Origin: Acanthacorydalis orientalis
Taxonomy: Eukaryota; Arthropoda; Insecta; Megaloptera; Corydalidae
Direction: 5' to 3'
DNA length: 64,000 bases
NCBI GenBank assembly: GCA_034766995.1
Contig: CM068315.1
Span: forward strand, 17,904,010-17,968,009
Both the position numbers and the translations under genes were made by a program. How positions within the stretch are numbered: the stretch's first letter is position 1; the number at the start of each line of letters is the position of its first letter. Shown in pieces: positions 34,981 to 46,275 of this stretch. The notes beneath the pieces are model-generated. The model was not told the origin of the DNA and searched no databases. It saw only the letters and a list, made by a program, of their open reading frames with translations.

Positions 34981-35826
34981 AATAATAATAAATAAACACA
35001 TGTACATAAAACTACTAATTATAAATTATGTCACAACAACTAACATGCTATAATATTTGATTGATTATAGTAATGTTGCTTGAACATGATAAGGGTATTT
35101 AATGGATTATTTGTCAGACGAACAAAACAAGAAAGCTATTCACATGTACAGTGCACTGTACTCACATTCTCCACTAAATAATTAAACAATTATCGCACGT
35201 CTCTCGCTCTGTCTAGTGTAAATTTTGAATAATATGGTCGGTGATACGTTGTATCGATACGATTATTAATTATAGTTCGTATAATGCGTCTGTATCGATT
35301 TCGAAACTGTTCATTCGAGCTTGTTACTTTTTCTGGACGAAAACGATGTTTTTTTTTGTGTTTAATATGATGAGTTGTAGAAATAGAATAGAAAAATTTA
35401 CTCAAATATTGTAAAAGTATTGAATTTTGTAAGAGAATTCTATTAACAATAAAACAGTTCTAATCAAATATCTGTGACTTTAAAATTAATTGTATATTTT
35501 CTTAGAAATAAAATTATACAAAACATTTGGTATATATTTCCATGAAACGGGATGCTCATAATTTTTACTTTCTACGAGAAACTAATAAAAGCTCCAATTT
35601 AAAACGAGAATAGAAATGTAATGTAATGTTGTGCTTTTCAGACTTCATACTACCAAAGGCAAATTCAACTGCATTTTCATTTGCTTTATTAACTAGTTCT
35701 GAATGCGGTAATTAACTCTGACTACTGCTGCATGCAAATTATTGCTTACTATAGCTTTTTGCTATTTACTGACATGCAGTACCCACCGTTCTACATACAT
35801 ATTGTTCTGCTCTGTTTATTTTAAGT
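34979..35826. other. AT-rich interval with a 16-bp palindrome
   Basis: Mostly AT-rich. A perfect palindrome GTACAGTGCACTGTAC lies at 35146-35161. The stretch at 35190-35350 is of slightly higher complexity with several CGATACG-like repeats but nothing identifiable. Confidence 0.45.
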
Positions 35827-35833
35827 ACGTATG

Positions 35834-35888
<55 letters not shown>

Positions 35889-35900
35889 TATGTATATATG
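35827..35900. repeat. (TATG)/(TA)n microsatellite
   Basis: TATG units leading into a long TA run. Confidence 0.96.
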
Positions 35901-36408
35901 TAATTCATGTCAAACCATTTTATTCAGTCATTTCTGTAACCTAATTATTCAAAATGATATTGTATTCATATTCAAGGACTGAATGCTTCTGATATAAAAT
36001 CACCGATCTTAAACACTTAATAGTCTTCTATGTAATCTTTTTCAATATATGAACTATTTATTTTCGTGAATTTCTGTTTTGCTTCTCTTTTTCTAACTTG
36101 AAATATTTTCAAACTTATTTCTCTATTTCTTATTATTTATTACGAGCTGTCTGCCCTACTGTCTAGTCTAACTTATGACATTTTGAGAAATTTTCATCAT
36201 TCTAGGAAACATTTATTTTTAATTTGAAAATTAAGAATTTTGATACATTGTCAGACTGAGCAGTCGTTCTTTTATACTACTAGGTTCGATTTCCAACCTT
36301 ACCTTTAAAACTGAAAGGATAAATATTATTTTATATAAATATATTTACGTTTTCATTTCAATATACATTCTTACACTAGAATGAATCTGAATATTAAGTA
36401 ATTATTAA
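35901..36408. other. AT-rich interval, no feature recognised
   Basis: AT-rich sequence up to the TTAA bordering the next MITE. Confidence 0.5.
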
Positions 36409-36412
36409 TTAA

Positions 36413-37050
36413 CCCTTTGCAACCGGTAAGAGTGGAAGGGTGCTAAAAAAAATTTAACAAATATTTTTTGGCAATTGGATTTTTTTTATCGGAAACAAAA
36501 TAAAAATTGCAAATTTGTTGGTTACGAGAAAAAATATGTTAATTCAGATTAGCCATTAAAAATTTCACATCTATCTGATATATCGTGGAAAATCGTTGAT
36601 AATATTCGGGAAAACAAATCTTTTCAATGAAAACATATAATTGAAAGCTGAAAAATTGATAACAATGGAAAATTGGCAGAAATAATATTATTGTTGAGTG
36701 TGAAAAATTTGGAAACAATCAAGTGAACAAAACGATTTCACATTGGTCATATCTGGAAGTAGTCTCGAAATTTTTTATATACTTTGTTCCAATGATAAAT
36801 TTTTGAAAAAAAAATATTATTCAACCCAATCCTCAAGTTTAATTTTTTTTATAGGTTTTTAAACGAAAAACCAAGATTTTTCTGATTTTTGGACGATCGT
36901 ATTTTTTAATTAAAGAACTGATTATAAATTTAGTCTCATTAGAAAGAGATTAGTGACCTTTAAATATATAATTCAAAAGATAGCGTTATGAGACCATAGG
37001 GTCTTTAGAATATATCAATCGATTACTTGATTCACGCCTGGCTTCAAAGG
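36413..37050. mobile_element. TTAA-flanked MITE, family copy 2 (638 bp)
   Basis: Bordered by TTAA at 36409-36412 and 37051-37054. It begins CCCTTTGCAACCGG and ends, read inward, CCTTTGAAGCCAGGCG, so the family TIR consensus is close to CCYTTTGAAnCC. It is collinear and same-strand with 32668-33322, about 3.1 kb upstream. Divergence is spread over the whole length with small indels, suggesting both copies are old. Confidence 0.87.
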
Positions 37051-37054
37051 TTAA

Positions 37055-38194
37055 TAAGGTACATTTCTTTAAAAAATCGATATTATTAAATGTATCAACT
37101 GTGCTGAGGGATGTTTGAAAAAAATCAAATTTCTAGAATTCAGAAGAACGTGAATCTGTATAATTAACTCAATATCGTATTCTAAACCAATGTCAACAAT
37201 TTCCACCATAAATAAAATTGTATATAATTACATGCGAGTATATAAAACGTCTCTTGTAAAAAAGTTCTATACCGTGTCCGTGAAACATTATTCATTTTTT
37301 GTGCACTAAAGTGCATAAACACAGTGTATGTTTGTCTGTAAGTACGTACACAGTATTTATGAATGCATGTGTACATGTGTGCGCTTATAAATAAATTCTC
37401 AATTCAAATATAATTTACATACCTCGTCCATTGTTTTCGATGCACATTCCCTCTCAATTTTATGCAACACAATCTGTCATTTTCCCATATAATGAAACGA
37501 ATTTGTCGCTAGCAGCAACAATCAGAACATATTTCAACTTTATTTTCTCCCCATAGTTTTACCAACACAATCCGTTCAAATCTTCCCATCTTTATTCGTT
37601 TCAATAACGTTACCATCATCGCTGACTCCTCTTCTACTCTAACATGACAGTAGCGGCTCGTTATTTTAGAGAAAATCTTATTTACAATTACTTGTTATTA
37701 AATAAATCTCGATTTGAACAATCTGCCAAAAGATTCTTTTATTTACTCCAAAAGAAAAAATGTTAATAATCGTGTAATTTCATTTTCATATAATATTTTA
37801 TTACTTTATTCTCTTCTTCTTTTAAGTATCGGGTATTGTTTAACATTCCTGTTATATTCCTTTTTAAACCGAATTTTTTAAATTCTATTAACGCTTCTTC
37901 TTCCTATAGGCTATTTAAATCAGCTTTTTTAATATTAAATCATTAGACATTCTTCAAGGTACGGAACTCAATTTTTTCCGTTTACAGATATTCGTTCATT
38001 TAAAATGAATATTGTCTGTTCATTATATTTATTTTTTCTTTTATTTTAATTTCAGAAAGATTTGTAAATGATAATATGATAATTCAATAATGTTTATTTT
38101 TTTTCTTGTTTTTTTTTCGAAGGAATTAATCTTTCTGCAATCTGATCTTTTGAATTTAAATGCAATCTTATTAATAAAAGCATTTTAAAATACC

Positions 38195-38195
<1 letters not shown>
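37055..38195. other. AT-rich interval, no feature recognised
   Basis: AT-rich sequence. A 64-codon minus-strand frame (37182-37376) lacks motifs. Confidence 0.5.
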
Positions 38196-38268
<73 letters not shown>

Positions 38269-38285
38269 CATATATATTCATATAT
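38196..38285. repeat. (TA)n/(TACA) microsatellite
   Basis: TA runs with regular TACATA interruptions. Confidence 0.95.
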
Positions 38286-38580
38286 TCACGTTCAGTGAAA
38301 GTAAAAGTCCAAAAATACACATACCCTATCGCGGTAGTCAGCCGTCACTGCGTAAGAGTATTAACAGATAATCACCCCGCTTGGTATGCTCATATGTTTA
38401 CCTTTCCACCTCCACTAATAACATCACAATGTATTTGCAATGCGTGTGTGTGATTTGGTCACATGGGAATTGGCCATCATGTATTACGTTTGCTACATAT
38501 TTGCACTAATGTCGTTTCAATTCAGAGAGTATATTTAAATTGTGAATTATTTACTAGATCGAGACCCTGCGGAAAGTATT
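38286..38580. other. Higher-complexity block
   Basis: Balanced, non-repetitive sequence (for example CCTATCGCGGTAGTCAGC at about 38325) directly after a microsatellite. No reading frame or RNA fold is recognised. It is a possible conserved non-coding element. Confidence 0.28.
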
Positions 38581-39161
38581 CGTTGTAACGACAAGTATAC
38601 AACGAGTAAACAAGTGAACGATTTCTATACCCAGCGATTGGAAAAATATATAACTGCCTACTCGTAAATCGGCTGAATCTAATATCTATCCTCCGATACG
38701 TATTAATAAATTATATCAGAAAACGGTATCGCTTTATTTGTTCTTGAAATACGGAAACGGTTGCTTTAGGCTTTATGTATAAGAAGGTTTGTGTGAACAT
38801 TATCCGTTTTGAATCAGCTTAGAGCACTTAAATTTTTGATTTTAAAGTTATTTGTTAGTTGCAATTGACGATTCTAAAATTCAAATTATCAAATTAAAGA
38901 TTTTAAAAAGTTAAAATTATATTTTAACATAGAAAATATAAGATACTAATAGATTATTCTTAAACACACTTATTCAAATTTATCTTTATTACAAAGTAAC
39001 AATTATTAAATATATATAATTATAAATGTACTTTTTTTTACCTAATACAACTAGGTGTATTTTTTTGTTCATTTCATAGAAATTGTTCGCTTTGATTTAT
39101 CAACAATTTTGTATGAAAATCATTCATAAATAAGTTTTTCAATATTTTTTTTAATATATTA
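38581..39161. other. AT-rich interval, no feature recognised
   Basis: AT-rich sequence up to the TA bordering the mariner derivative at 39164. Confidence 0.5.
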
Positions 39162-39163
39162 TA

Positions 39164-39564
39164 CGAGGGTAGAGTGATAAATACCTGTGTATGACAAGAA
39201 ATGACACCACTGATAGCAAACTGCAATATCTTTTAACAACATTATCTTTCACGCTGCTGCTGTTAACGTTTGAGCACAAGACGTTAATTATCTTAGTTTT
39301 GAGATTCATTCAAAGTAAACAACTATTTATCTTTTTCAACTACGGAAAAAATCAGTATTGGTCAGTAATTAGACTTCGATTTTTGGATGAAAAAATGTGT
39401 GGAGAAATTAAAGAAAAGTTACACGCTGTCTACGGGGACTCTGTATCTTCTATGATAGCCGTCAGATATTGGTTCAATAAATTTAAATGTGGAAAAATAA
39501 AAAGAATTTGCTCAAAAAAGTTGTGTTTTCTTGTCAAACTCGAGAACTTATTACTCTATCCTCG
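39164..39564 (+). mobile_element. 401-bp mariner deletion derivative, CGAGGGT-ITR lineage
   Basis: TA at 39162-39163 and 39565-39566 border inverted repeats CGAGGGTAGAGTGATAA and, read inward from the right, CGAGGATAGAGTAATAA. The interior keeps only the transposase DNA-binding start. The ITR sequence groups it with the mariners at 8451-9775 and 23380-24096. Confidence 0.88.
39365..39520 (+). pseudogene. Mariner transposase helix-turn-helix fragment
   Basis: Within an open frame (39191-39589), residues such as IRLRFLDEKMCGEIKEKL and a YGDSVSSMIAVRYWFNKFK stretch match the N-terminal DNA-binding domain of mariner transposases. Nothing follows it: no second HTH and no catalytic domain. The frame is open from 39191, but the upstream residues do not match the family. 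Confidence 0.78.
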
Positions 39565-39566
39565 TA

Positions 39567-40332
39567 TAGTATTCGATGATTATCATTGAAACCACATAAA
39601 AATTTTAAAACATTCCATTTTTTTTTCAATTCATCCTTTCGGAACAACTAAGTCTCTTCTCTACTAATTTTGTCACGGGTGTCATCGTCAGCTAGATGTT
39701 GAAGTCTGTTGAATAATGAGCAATTTTCAATATTTACATGAGAGCGGCACTCGTACCGAAACTGATAATGGAGAACAGACAGCTGATTTCTAAAGAAACA
39801 ATTTAATAGAAATTATTATAAATATTCAAAATCAAAGTAATCTAAAGCAATTTGAAACGAATTAATTTATCAATCCCAATCACTGTTTGACTAAAAATCA
39901 AAAATTTTTATTTCACTAGGAAGAAAAAAATATCTAGCAACGTTTATTTAATTGTTTTATATTTATAATTTTATATATTTAATCCTTACTCTTTCACAAT
40001 AAATACAGGAGCGAAGAAATGGTAGATTTAATATTGTTTGATGGGCATTTAATATTTCATCTATGCTGCAAATATAATCCGTTGGAAATAATTGTACAAA
40101 TTTGTTATATAATTTTTTTCTTTATAGAAATAAAAAAATCAGACAATTCAAACATTACTTCAAAAAGTAACTTCTTAAATATGTTTAAAAAATAATTCCT
40201 ACAACAAAAAATATTAATTCATTACAATATACGTAATAGAGATGAGAATTGGACTCTAATCTATTTTATCAAACTATTTATTGAACTGATCAGTTATCTA
40301 ATAGTTTATCATGTTTTTATTAAGTGTGGAAA
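39567..40332. other. AT-rich interval, no feature recognised
   Basis: AT-rich sequence between two mobile elements. Confidence 0.5.
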
Positions 40333-40336
40333 TTAA

Positions 40337-40818
40337 TTCGGTGCCTTTTTATAGAAAATGAATGTTTCTAGAAAAATAGAATAAATTTAAATCTTCAAAA
40401 TATCACGCATTATTTTACATAATTTTTCTCTATATTCGGATAACTAACGAATCCTTTGTCGAAAAAAATAGCGGCTTTGAGTCAATGAAGTCAAAATACC
40501 TTTTTGGGCTGCTTTCACTTTTTAGTATTTTTGAATGTTTTATACCTCACAAGACCTTCCTCCAAATTTGAACAAATCATTATTGAGGTTTCAGCAGAAT
40601 TTTTTTCAAGTAGAATGTGAAAAGTATGCAATGCCTAATATGGTGCTTATCGGACGCCATTGTGTTCACTACTATTTTGCGAAATTACGCCAATTGCTTG
40701 ACTAATATATACATATAGTGTTTTTAAATGTTAAGGTTGGAATTTCAAAATCCTAACATCACGAGACAGTATTTTAATTGAAACATAATTATTATTGATT
40801 AAATTTAAAGGCACAGAA
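40337..40818 (+). mobile_element. TTAA-flanked MITE, GGTGCC family copy 1 (482 bp)
   Basis: Flanked by TTAA (40333-40336 and 40819-40822). The termini are TTCGGTGCCTTT and, read inward from the right, TTCTGTGCCTTT. The whole element matches 48723-49192 in reverse orientation, including the CGAAAAAAATAGCGG and CTTCCTCCAAATTTGAACAA stretches. It is non-coding. The TTAA borders on both copies suggest piggyBac-type mobilisation, although an AT-rich background could supply TTAA by chance. Confidence 0.8.
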
Positions 40819-41009
40819 TTAATTTTTACAAATATTTTGAAAAACTATTTTAATATTAATGTAAATATTTAAATTATTATGTACATTTTCAAGTTACACA
40901 GAATCAATTTTTAATACTTATAATATAATTATATGTACTGTACTAATTTTTTTTATTTATTTTCATATTAATACCTTTAAACTTATAATTTATGACATGA
41001 CTCTAGATA

Positions 41010-41014
<5 letters not shown>

Positions 41015-41046
<32 letters not shown>
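41015..41046. repeat. (TA)n microsatellite
   Basis: Pure TA run. Confidence 0.95.
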
Positions 41047-41047
<1 letters not shown>

Positions 41048-41520
41048 TCGTGTATATAAAGTACCCATAATAACATTTCACCTTTACAAATTGTGTACAA
41101 TTAAAGCGCTATTGCCATCATAAAATCTATGAGTGAACGTGAACTAAAAATGACAACGCTACAAATAATTTATGCTAGTAGTTTCATTTGACAATAGTGG
41201 CAATAAAACTGTATCAAGTTTCACATCTATTATTATATCAAACCGCATTTAAAAGCTAAACATTGAAACGCGTTAAACGTTCTCCACAAATATAAATCAT
41301 ATTCCACGGTTCCAGTAATAATTTTCGAAATAAAACCGACGCATTTGTATGCCCGCTCTGAAAAGAAATATCGAAAGCTATCGTAACACACGTCATTAAA
41401 AAAAACCCTCTAATAAGTTCCATTAATTGATCAGTCATATTAAAAAAAAAATAATAAACCAGTATCTCCTATAAAATTTCAATATTTTGGTTTAATTTCT
41501 AAAATCAAAATTGTTCACGG
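41047..41520. other. AT-rich interval, no feature recognised
   Basis: AT-rich sequence. A 60-codon minus-strand frame has no motif. Confidence 0.5.
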
Positions 41521-41940
41521 TTACCTATTCATATCCGGTTCAAACATTGTACGTAATGAAACTCTTTGTATAAATAATGATGTGTGTAGCTTGTTGACAC
41601 AAATAAGCCTCGCGGGAGCAAAACCCACGTACCGCAGTCATATCCATGTGCATGTACACATACACACACAGGCCCGTATGCACAAATAGGATTGTTTTTG
41701 TTTCGTTTATTTACTATAAAAAGCTGCATACACACACACGCACACGCTCGCATCGACGAAAATCAAAACGGGTTTTGATTTCCGCAGTCCGCTTGTTCGT
41801 ATGTTTATTAATCGGGGTAATATGTTGACTCTTGGTGGCTTTTTATTGACGTTAGTTGCTTTTTGAATGTGTGTACGTATGGACGTTGAGAGCTGTCGTA
41901 CGTGTTTGTACAGCGGGCTCACCAAACTAGACCTTAATGA
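41521..41940. other. Higher-complexity block with CA/CG-rich stretches
   Basis: Balanced composition with ACACACACGCACACGCTCGC at about 41731-41750. Overlapping frames of 60-74 codons on both strands have no recognisable motif. It may be host non-coding sequence. Confidence 0.28.
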
Positions 41941-42280
41941 TGGAACGCAAATACAGAACTGTGGGTTTTAAATTTACTTCTGATTTCGGTTTATACGATT
42001 TCATATTTAGATTTATTATCGGTCGCATCGTCGGGAACACAAATTATTGTATGTTTAATTATTGACTGCAAAAATAATACACAGTAATCGAGAAATATCG
42101 TTTTCTGTTTTCAAAACTGAACCTCTTTTTTATGTAATGTATATACTGGCGGTTTTTTTTTACAAAAATAACTTTCAACATTTGGCTTATGAAACAGGAT
42201 CGAATGTTTTAAATTTAAAATTATTTTTATTTATCATTGAATGTTTAGTAATAAAAACATTTTTATAAATTTTTTATATT

Positions 42281-42281
42281 C

Positions 42282-42377
<96 letters not shown>

Positions 42378-42378
42378 G

Positions 42379-42415
<37 letters not shown>

Positions 42416-42434
42416 ATATATATGTATGTATATA

Positions 42435-42467
<33 letters not shown>

Positions 42468-42470
42468 GTA

Positions 42471-42519
<49 letters not shown>
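42281..42519. repeat. (TA)n/(TATG)n compound microsatellite
   Basis: About 240 bp of TA runs broken by TATG, TGTG and TATC units. Long Ile-Tyr frames on both strands here are artefacts. Confidence 0.97.
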
Positions 42520-42522
<3 letters not shown>

Positions 42523-43028
42523 AACTGTGTATTTGTGAATGTATATTAGATTCCAATTGCATATTTACAAACTTATTACGTTTTATTGATCTGTTGCATA
42601 TCTATTGGAACTTCACAACAAACCTGTACTTTTGAACATTTAATTCGGAACTGGGGTGAATAAATAGCAAAACGATTGGGGTGCGTTCTTTACATCTGGT
42701 TGTAAAATGACATTTCTCGTGTTTTATTAATAACTCTTTTATGATTTGAAAAATGATAAACTCAATGCATTTCATAAACACAAATCTTGATCAGAAATTC
42801 AATCATAATCAAAAGATTTATAAGTAACGACTTTGTGTTATACTATAAATTATTTAAGAATGAATTTGTAGAGTAAAATATATATTCTATTATTTATTTT
42901 AAGAAATAATAAGTAACATGGTTAAAAATATATATGAAATTATTTTTGTAAAATAAATAATTAAAATTTGTATCTGTTTAATAAATTATCATTCTTTTTT
43001 AATGACTTAACATGACATTAATGCATTG
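42520..43028. other. AT-rich interval, no feature recognised
   Basis: AT-rich sequence up to the TTAA at 43029. Confidence 0.5.
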
Positions 43029-43512
43029 TTAATACTTTACAGGCCGATGACGCACTTATGCGTCATTTATAAAACTATCGTTAAGAGCCGTTGATGCACT
43101 TTTGTATAATTTGTGATTCTAATGTTAAAGATAATAAAATAACGCAACAACATAAAAAATGCAATATTTTTTCTAGTAATAATGATTCCAATGCGTAATA
43201 GTGTGTTTAGAGTTATATATTCGATTCGTGTGCTAAAAACCCCCATAATTTTTCTTGTCGCTCCAAGGTCTACAGGAAATAATACCTCATTGGATTACAT
43301 TCAGTTCATTTATATACTTTGCGGGCGATATAACACAAAATTCTGTGCGTATTATTTTATGTTTTTAAATTCTTTCCTATAATTTTGTGTTTTCGTATGT
43401 TTTTTTAAATAATTTAAAAAAATACCCATTTATCATGGAAAACGAAACACAGGAGACTTTATTGAAAGAACAGAATGCGGATAATTTATCTGATATTCCA
43501 ATATTTATATAA
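43029..43512 (+). mobile_element. Candidate piggyBac-like element 5' end
   Basis: TTAA at 43029-43032 is followed by TACTTTACAGGCCGATGACGC, then two tandem subterminal units, GCCGATGACGCACTTATGCG and GCCGTTGATGCACTTTTGTA, about 50 bp apart. The first contains a GACGCA-CTTA-TGCGTC hairpin. About 400 bp inside, an ATG at 43435 opens a 25-codon frame, MENETQETLLKEQNADNLSD..., whose acidic/polar character is like piggyBac transposase N-termini. No catalytic sequence or opposite end is found. This is a suggestive but incomplete case. Confidence 0.4.
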
Positions 43513-43515
43513 AAA

Positions 43516-45990
43516 ATTTATAAATGTTAAAAAATATATTCTGATTTATATAAAAAGTATGTGTATATACTTTATCTGATATATCAGAAACATGAAAACT
43601 CAACAGAAAGAGATGTAAATTTACTATGTAAATAAAATAAAGAAAGACATAATTTATACGTGTGAATGTTATAAAATACCTTTACATGTAGGAAAATGTT
43701 TTGAATTGTATCATTTAAAAACAAAATATTAAATATGTATATATGTATTTACAAAATAATTTTTTTCTGATTATTTATTTTAATTTTTCTACTACACAAA
43801 TATTTCAAACCTCTGGATGCTAAACTTATTTTTATAACTAGTCTCATTCTATTTTATTAATATTTACACATAATATAAATTCATATTTATTGACTGTTTT
43901 TGCGTACATCACAAACAAATCATGAATTTAGAGAAAAATCATTTGTTGTTAAATATTGAAAAAAATAGCCGGCCACTCGAGAAAATTACTAGCTAACTAG
44001 CAGGTTTGTATAGTGATAAGATATTTAATTTCAATTAAAATCATTTTCAATTTTTTTAATAATTGTTCATAAGAAATAGTTTACTGATATTTAGTTTTAG
44101 TATTATATTTCAAATTGATTCTTTCTATTTAATTTTTTTTACGAAATTCTTTATAACAATAAATTAAAAAATCGATCAGTTTAATTCGTATACAAATTAA
44201 TAAATATTTTTTTTTGTGTAGAAATATTCAATTCAAATTAATTCATATTCGAAACATTATTCTACAAGTGTGTTATTTTTAATAGAAACATCGATTGTCG
44301 ACATCCGTTACAGTCCTGTGCATTCAAACTTCTCCCTTTTTCGTTGAGTTTCTTCGGAAAATGATTTTGTGATAGTAAAAAGTTCTGTTCTCGAAATCAA
44401 CCCCAGTCACTAAACTTTCTACCCTTAGGAAATGTATTTGTAATTATACACGTTATTATTCTAAAGGCAGTTGATTAGGTGTAATTCCATTTTATATCAG
44501 ACGCAAATAAAGTGCACTTGAATCTCAGATATTTTGTAAAGTTTTACGCAAACCAATCTGCATCAATTCAACGTTTCTGTTTAGTTTTTTGCAAAAAAAT
44601 TCATTCCAACATGTTTTTCAGTGAAAAAAAAAACAAACAGAAAAGCTGTACAAAGTCGTAACGATATTTGTATCGTATGCAATGTAAACATTTCACGTAA
44701 CAGCTACACGTCCACTACTATATTTGCTACAAAGTGAGTTTGTTGCAATTAGAGTCACACACATACACAGGCATACATATGTGCATGTACAGAGAAACAC
44801 GTGTATGGACGCGCAGCACTGGCCGGTTACTTTATTACCTGCTGTATCTCACTAATCTGCTAACCTTTTCCAAGCTCACCGCAGCTATCCTATATTTGCG
44901 TACTAAAGCTTAAACAAAGATATAACGGCGTTAATGTACTAAACATGTATTAGGTACAAGCTTTCCCGCTGATTTGGAATAATTTGCAGTGGTTTATTGT
45001 GCAAAACAATGTGTATCTGATTTATACAGTCGGTCATAAATAAGTCGTAATTAATTGTTTGTTAATCTTAAAATATTTGAAAATTAATACCAGAGCTTAC
45101 GACGGTCGCCGTTGAAGATTTTACTACCTACATAAAAAGGAAACGCAATAAAACAGCTTATTTGTTTTATTAGAAAAACACACACATGCACACATCTTAA
45201 TTCTTTTCTCTCCGAAAGTGAGTTACTGTGCTGAAAAGGAATATTTTTTAAATTAATAATTTTATGACCGCACTGTAATAAAAATATTATCTGTATATAA
45301 TATATTCATAAAAAACTCGTTTATTTTCAATTATGAATAGCAAAACTACAGAATAACAATAAAGATATAAAATATAACAAAAAAGGGCGTTTTGGCTTAT
45401 GACGGATTAAGTATTGTTTTTGGACAGAATTTTAATGAAAAATAAAAGAAATAAGTTTTTCCAAGACTAATTTTCTAATCAATCTTTTTGAACAGGTATA
45501 GATATTTCATCTTCTATTTTATAGATATCCCTGTGTTTTTTAAAACCCGTCTGATGAAAGCTTAAATTGTCAAAAAAAAGTATTAATATTAAATTGATTA
45601 AAACATTTAACCGAGAGAAATACAATCGAGGAAGAATATACTCGGAACGCACCCCTAACTCATTATCGGATCGAATGAAAAGTGATTCTGTCGATATCTC
45701 ACGAAAATATTCGTTTCATTTGAGCCACAGCAAATTTCTTAACAATAAAAGTACATATTCAAAATCCAATTTCGTGGCGTAAACCATTATTCGACAATGC
45801 CGGGCAACAGTTTATCCAACGAACATTACCGACGTGTAAAGGCGAAAAATTTATTGTTGTAATTTTATTCTCCAAGGTACTATTTTGTCGGTTGCGGTCC
45901 AGTCGTCTGGTTACGGAAAAACCTCATTCTACATATAGGTTGGTCTATTTAAAGAGAATTTATGAAAATAATACAAGTTGTACGCATTTG
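43516..45990. other. AT-rich interval with one mixed-composition patch
   Basis: About 2.5 kb, mostly AT-rich. A patch at about 44690-44900 is more balanced (ACACGTGTATGGACGCGCAG at about 44797-44816) but unidentifiable. Frames up to 71 codons lack motifs. Confidence 0.45.
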
Positions 45991-45992
45991 AA

Positions 45993-46004
45993 TTCACACA
46001 CATT

Positions 46005-46054
<50 letters not shown>

Positions 46055-46070
46055 CACAAATGTGTGTGAA
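45993..46070. repeat. Long hairpin: 15-bp arms around a (TA)n core
   Basis: TTCACACACATTTGT at 45993-46007 and its exact reverse complement ACAAATGTGTGTGAA at 46056-46070 enclose a self-complementary TA run. The whole 78 bp could extrude as a cruciform. A second TA run follows at 46071-46090. Confidence 0.92.
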
Positions 46071-46275
46071 ATATATATATATATATATACACTCACTTTA
46101 AAGTAACCCTTTTTAATCAACCTTACATATAAATGGAATAAAATTATCAGATATTTTCAATTTGTTCTACTAACTTTAAATTATATTTTCTTAAAATGTA
46201 TTTTGTAAATTAGCGCTTTAAAAATATAAAACATATAAGTAGATTACATGAGATTTTTTTCTTCTATTTCAATTA

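Noticed and set aside
36279..36302. tRNA T-arm-like AGGTTCGATTTCCAACC
   Set aside because: Isolated B-box-like match with no A box or cloverleaf around it.
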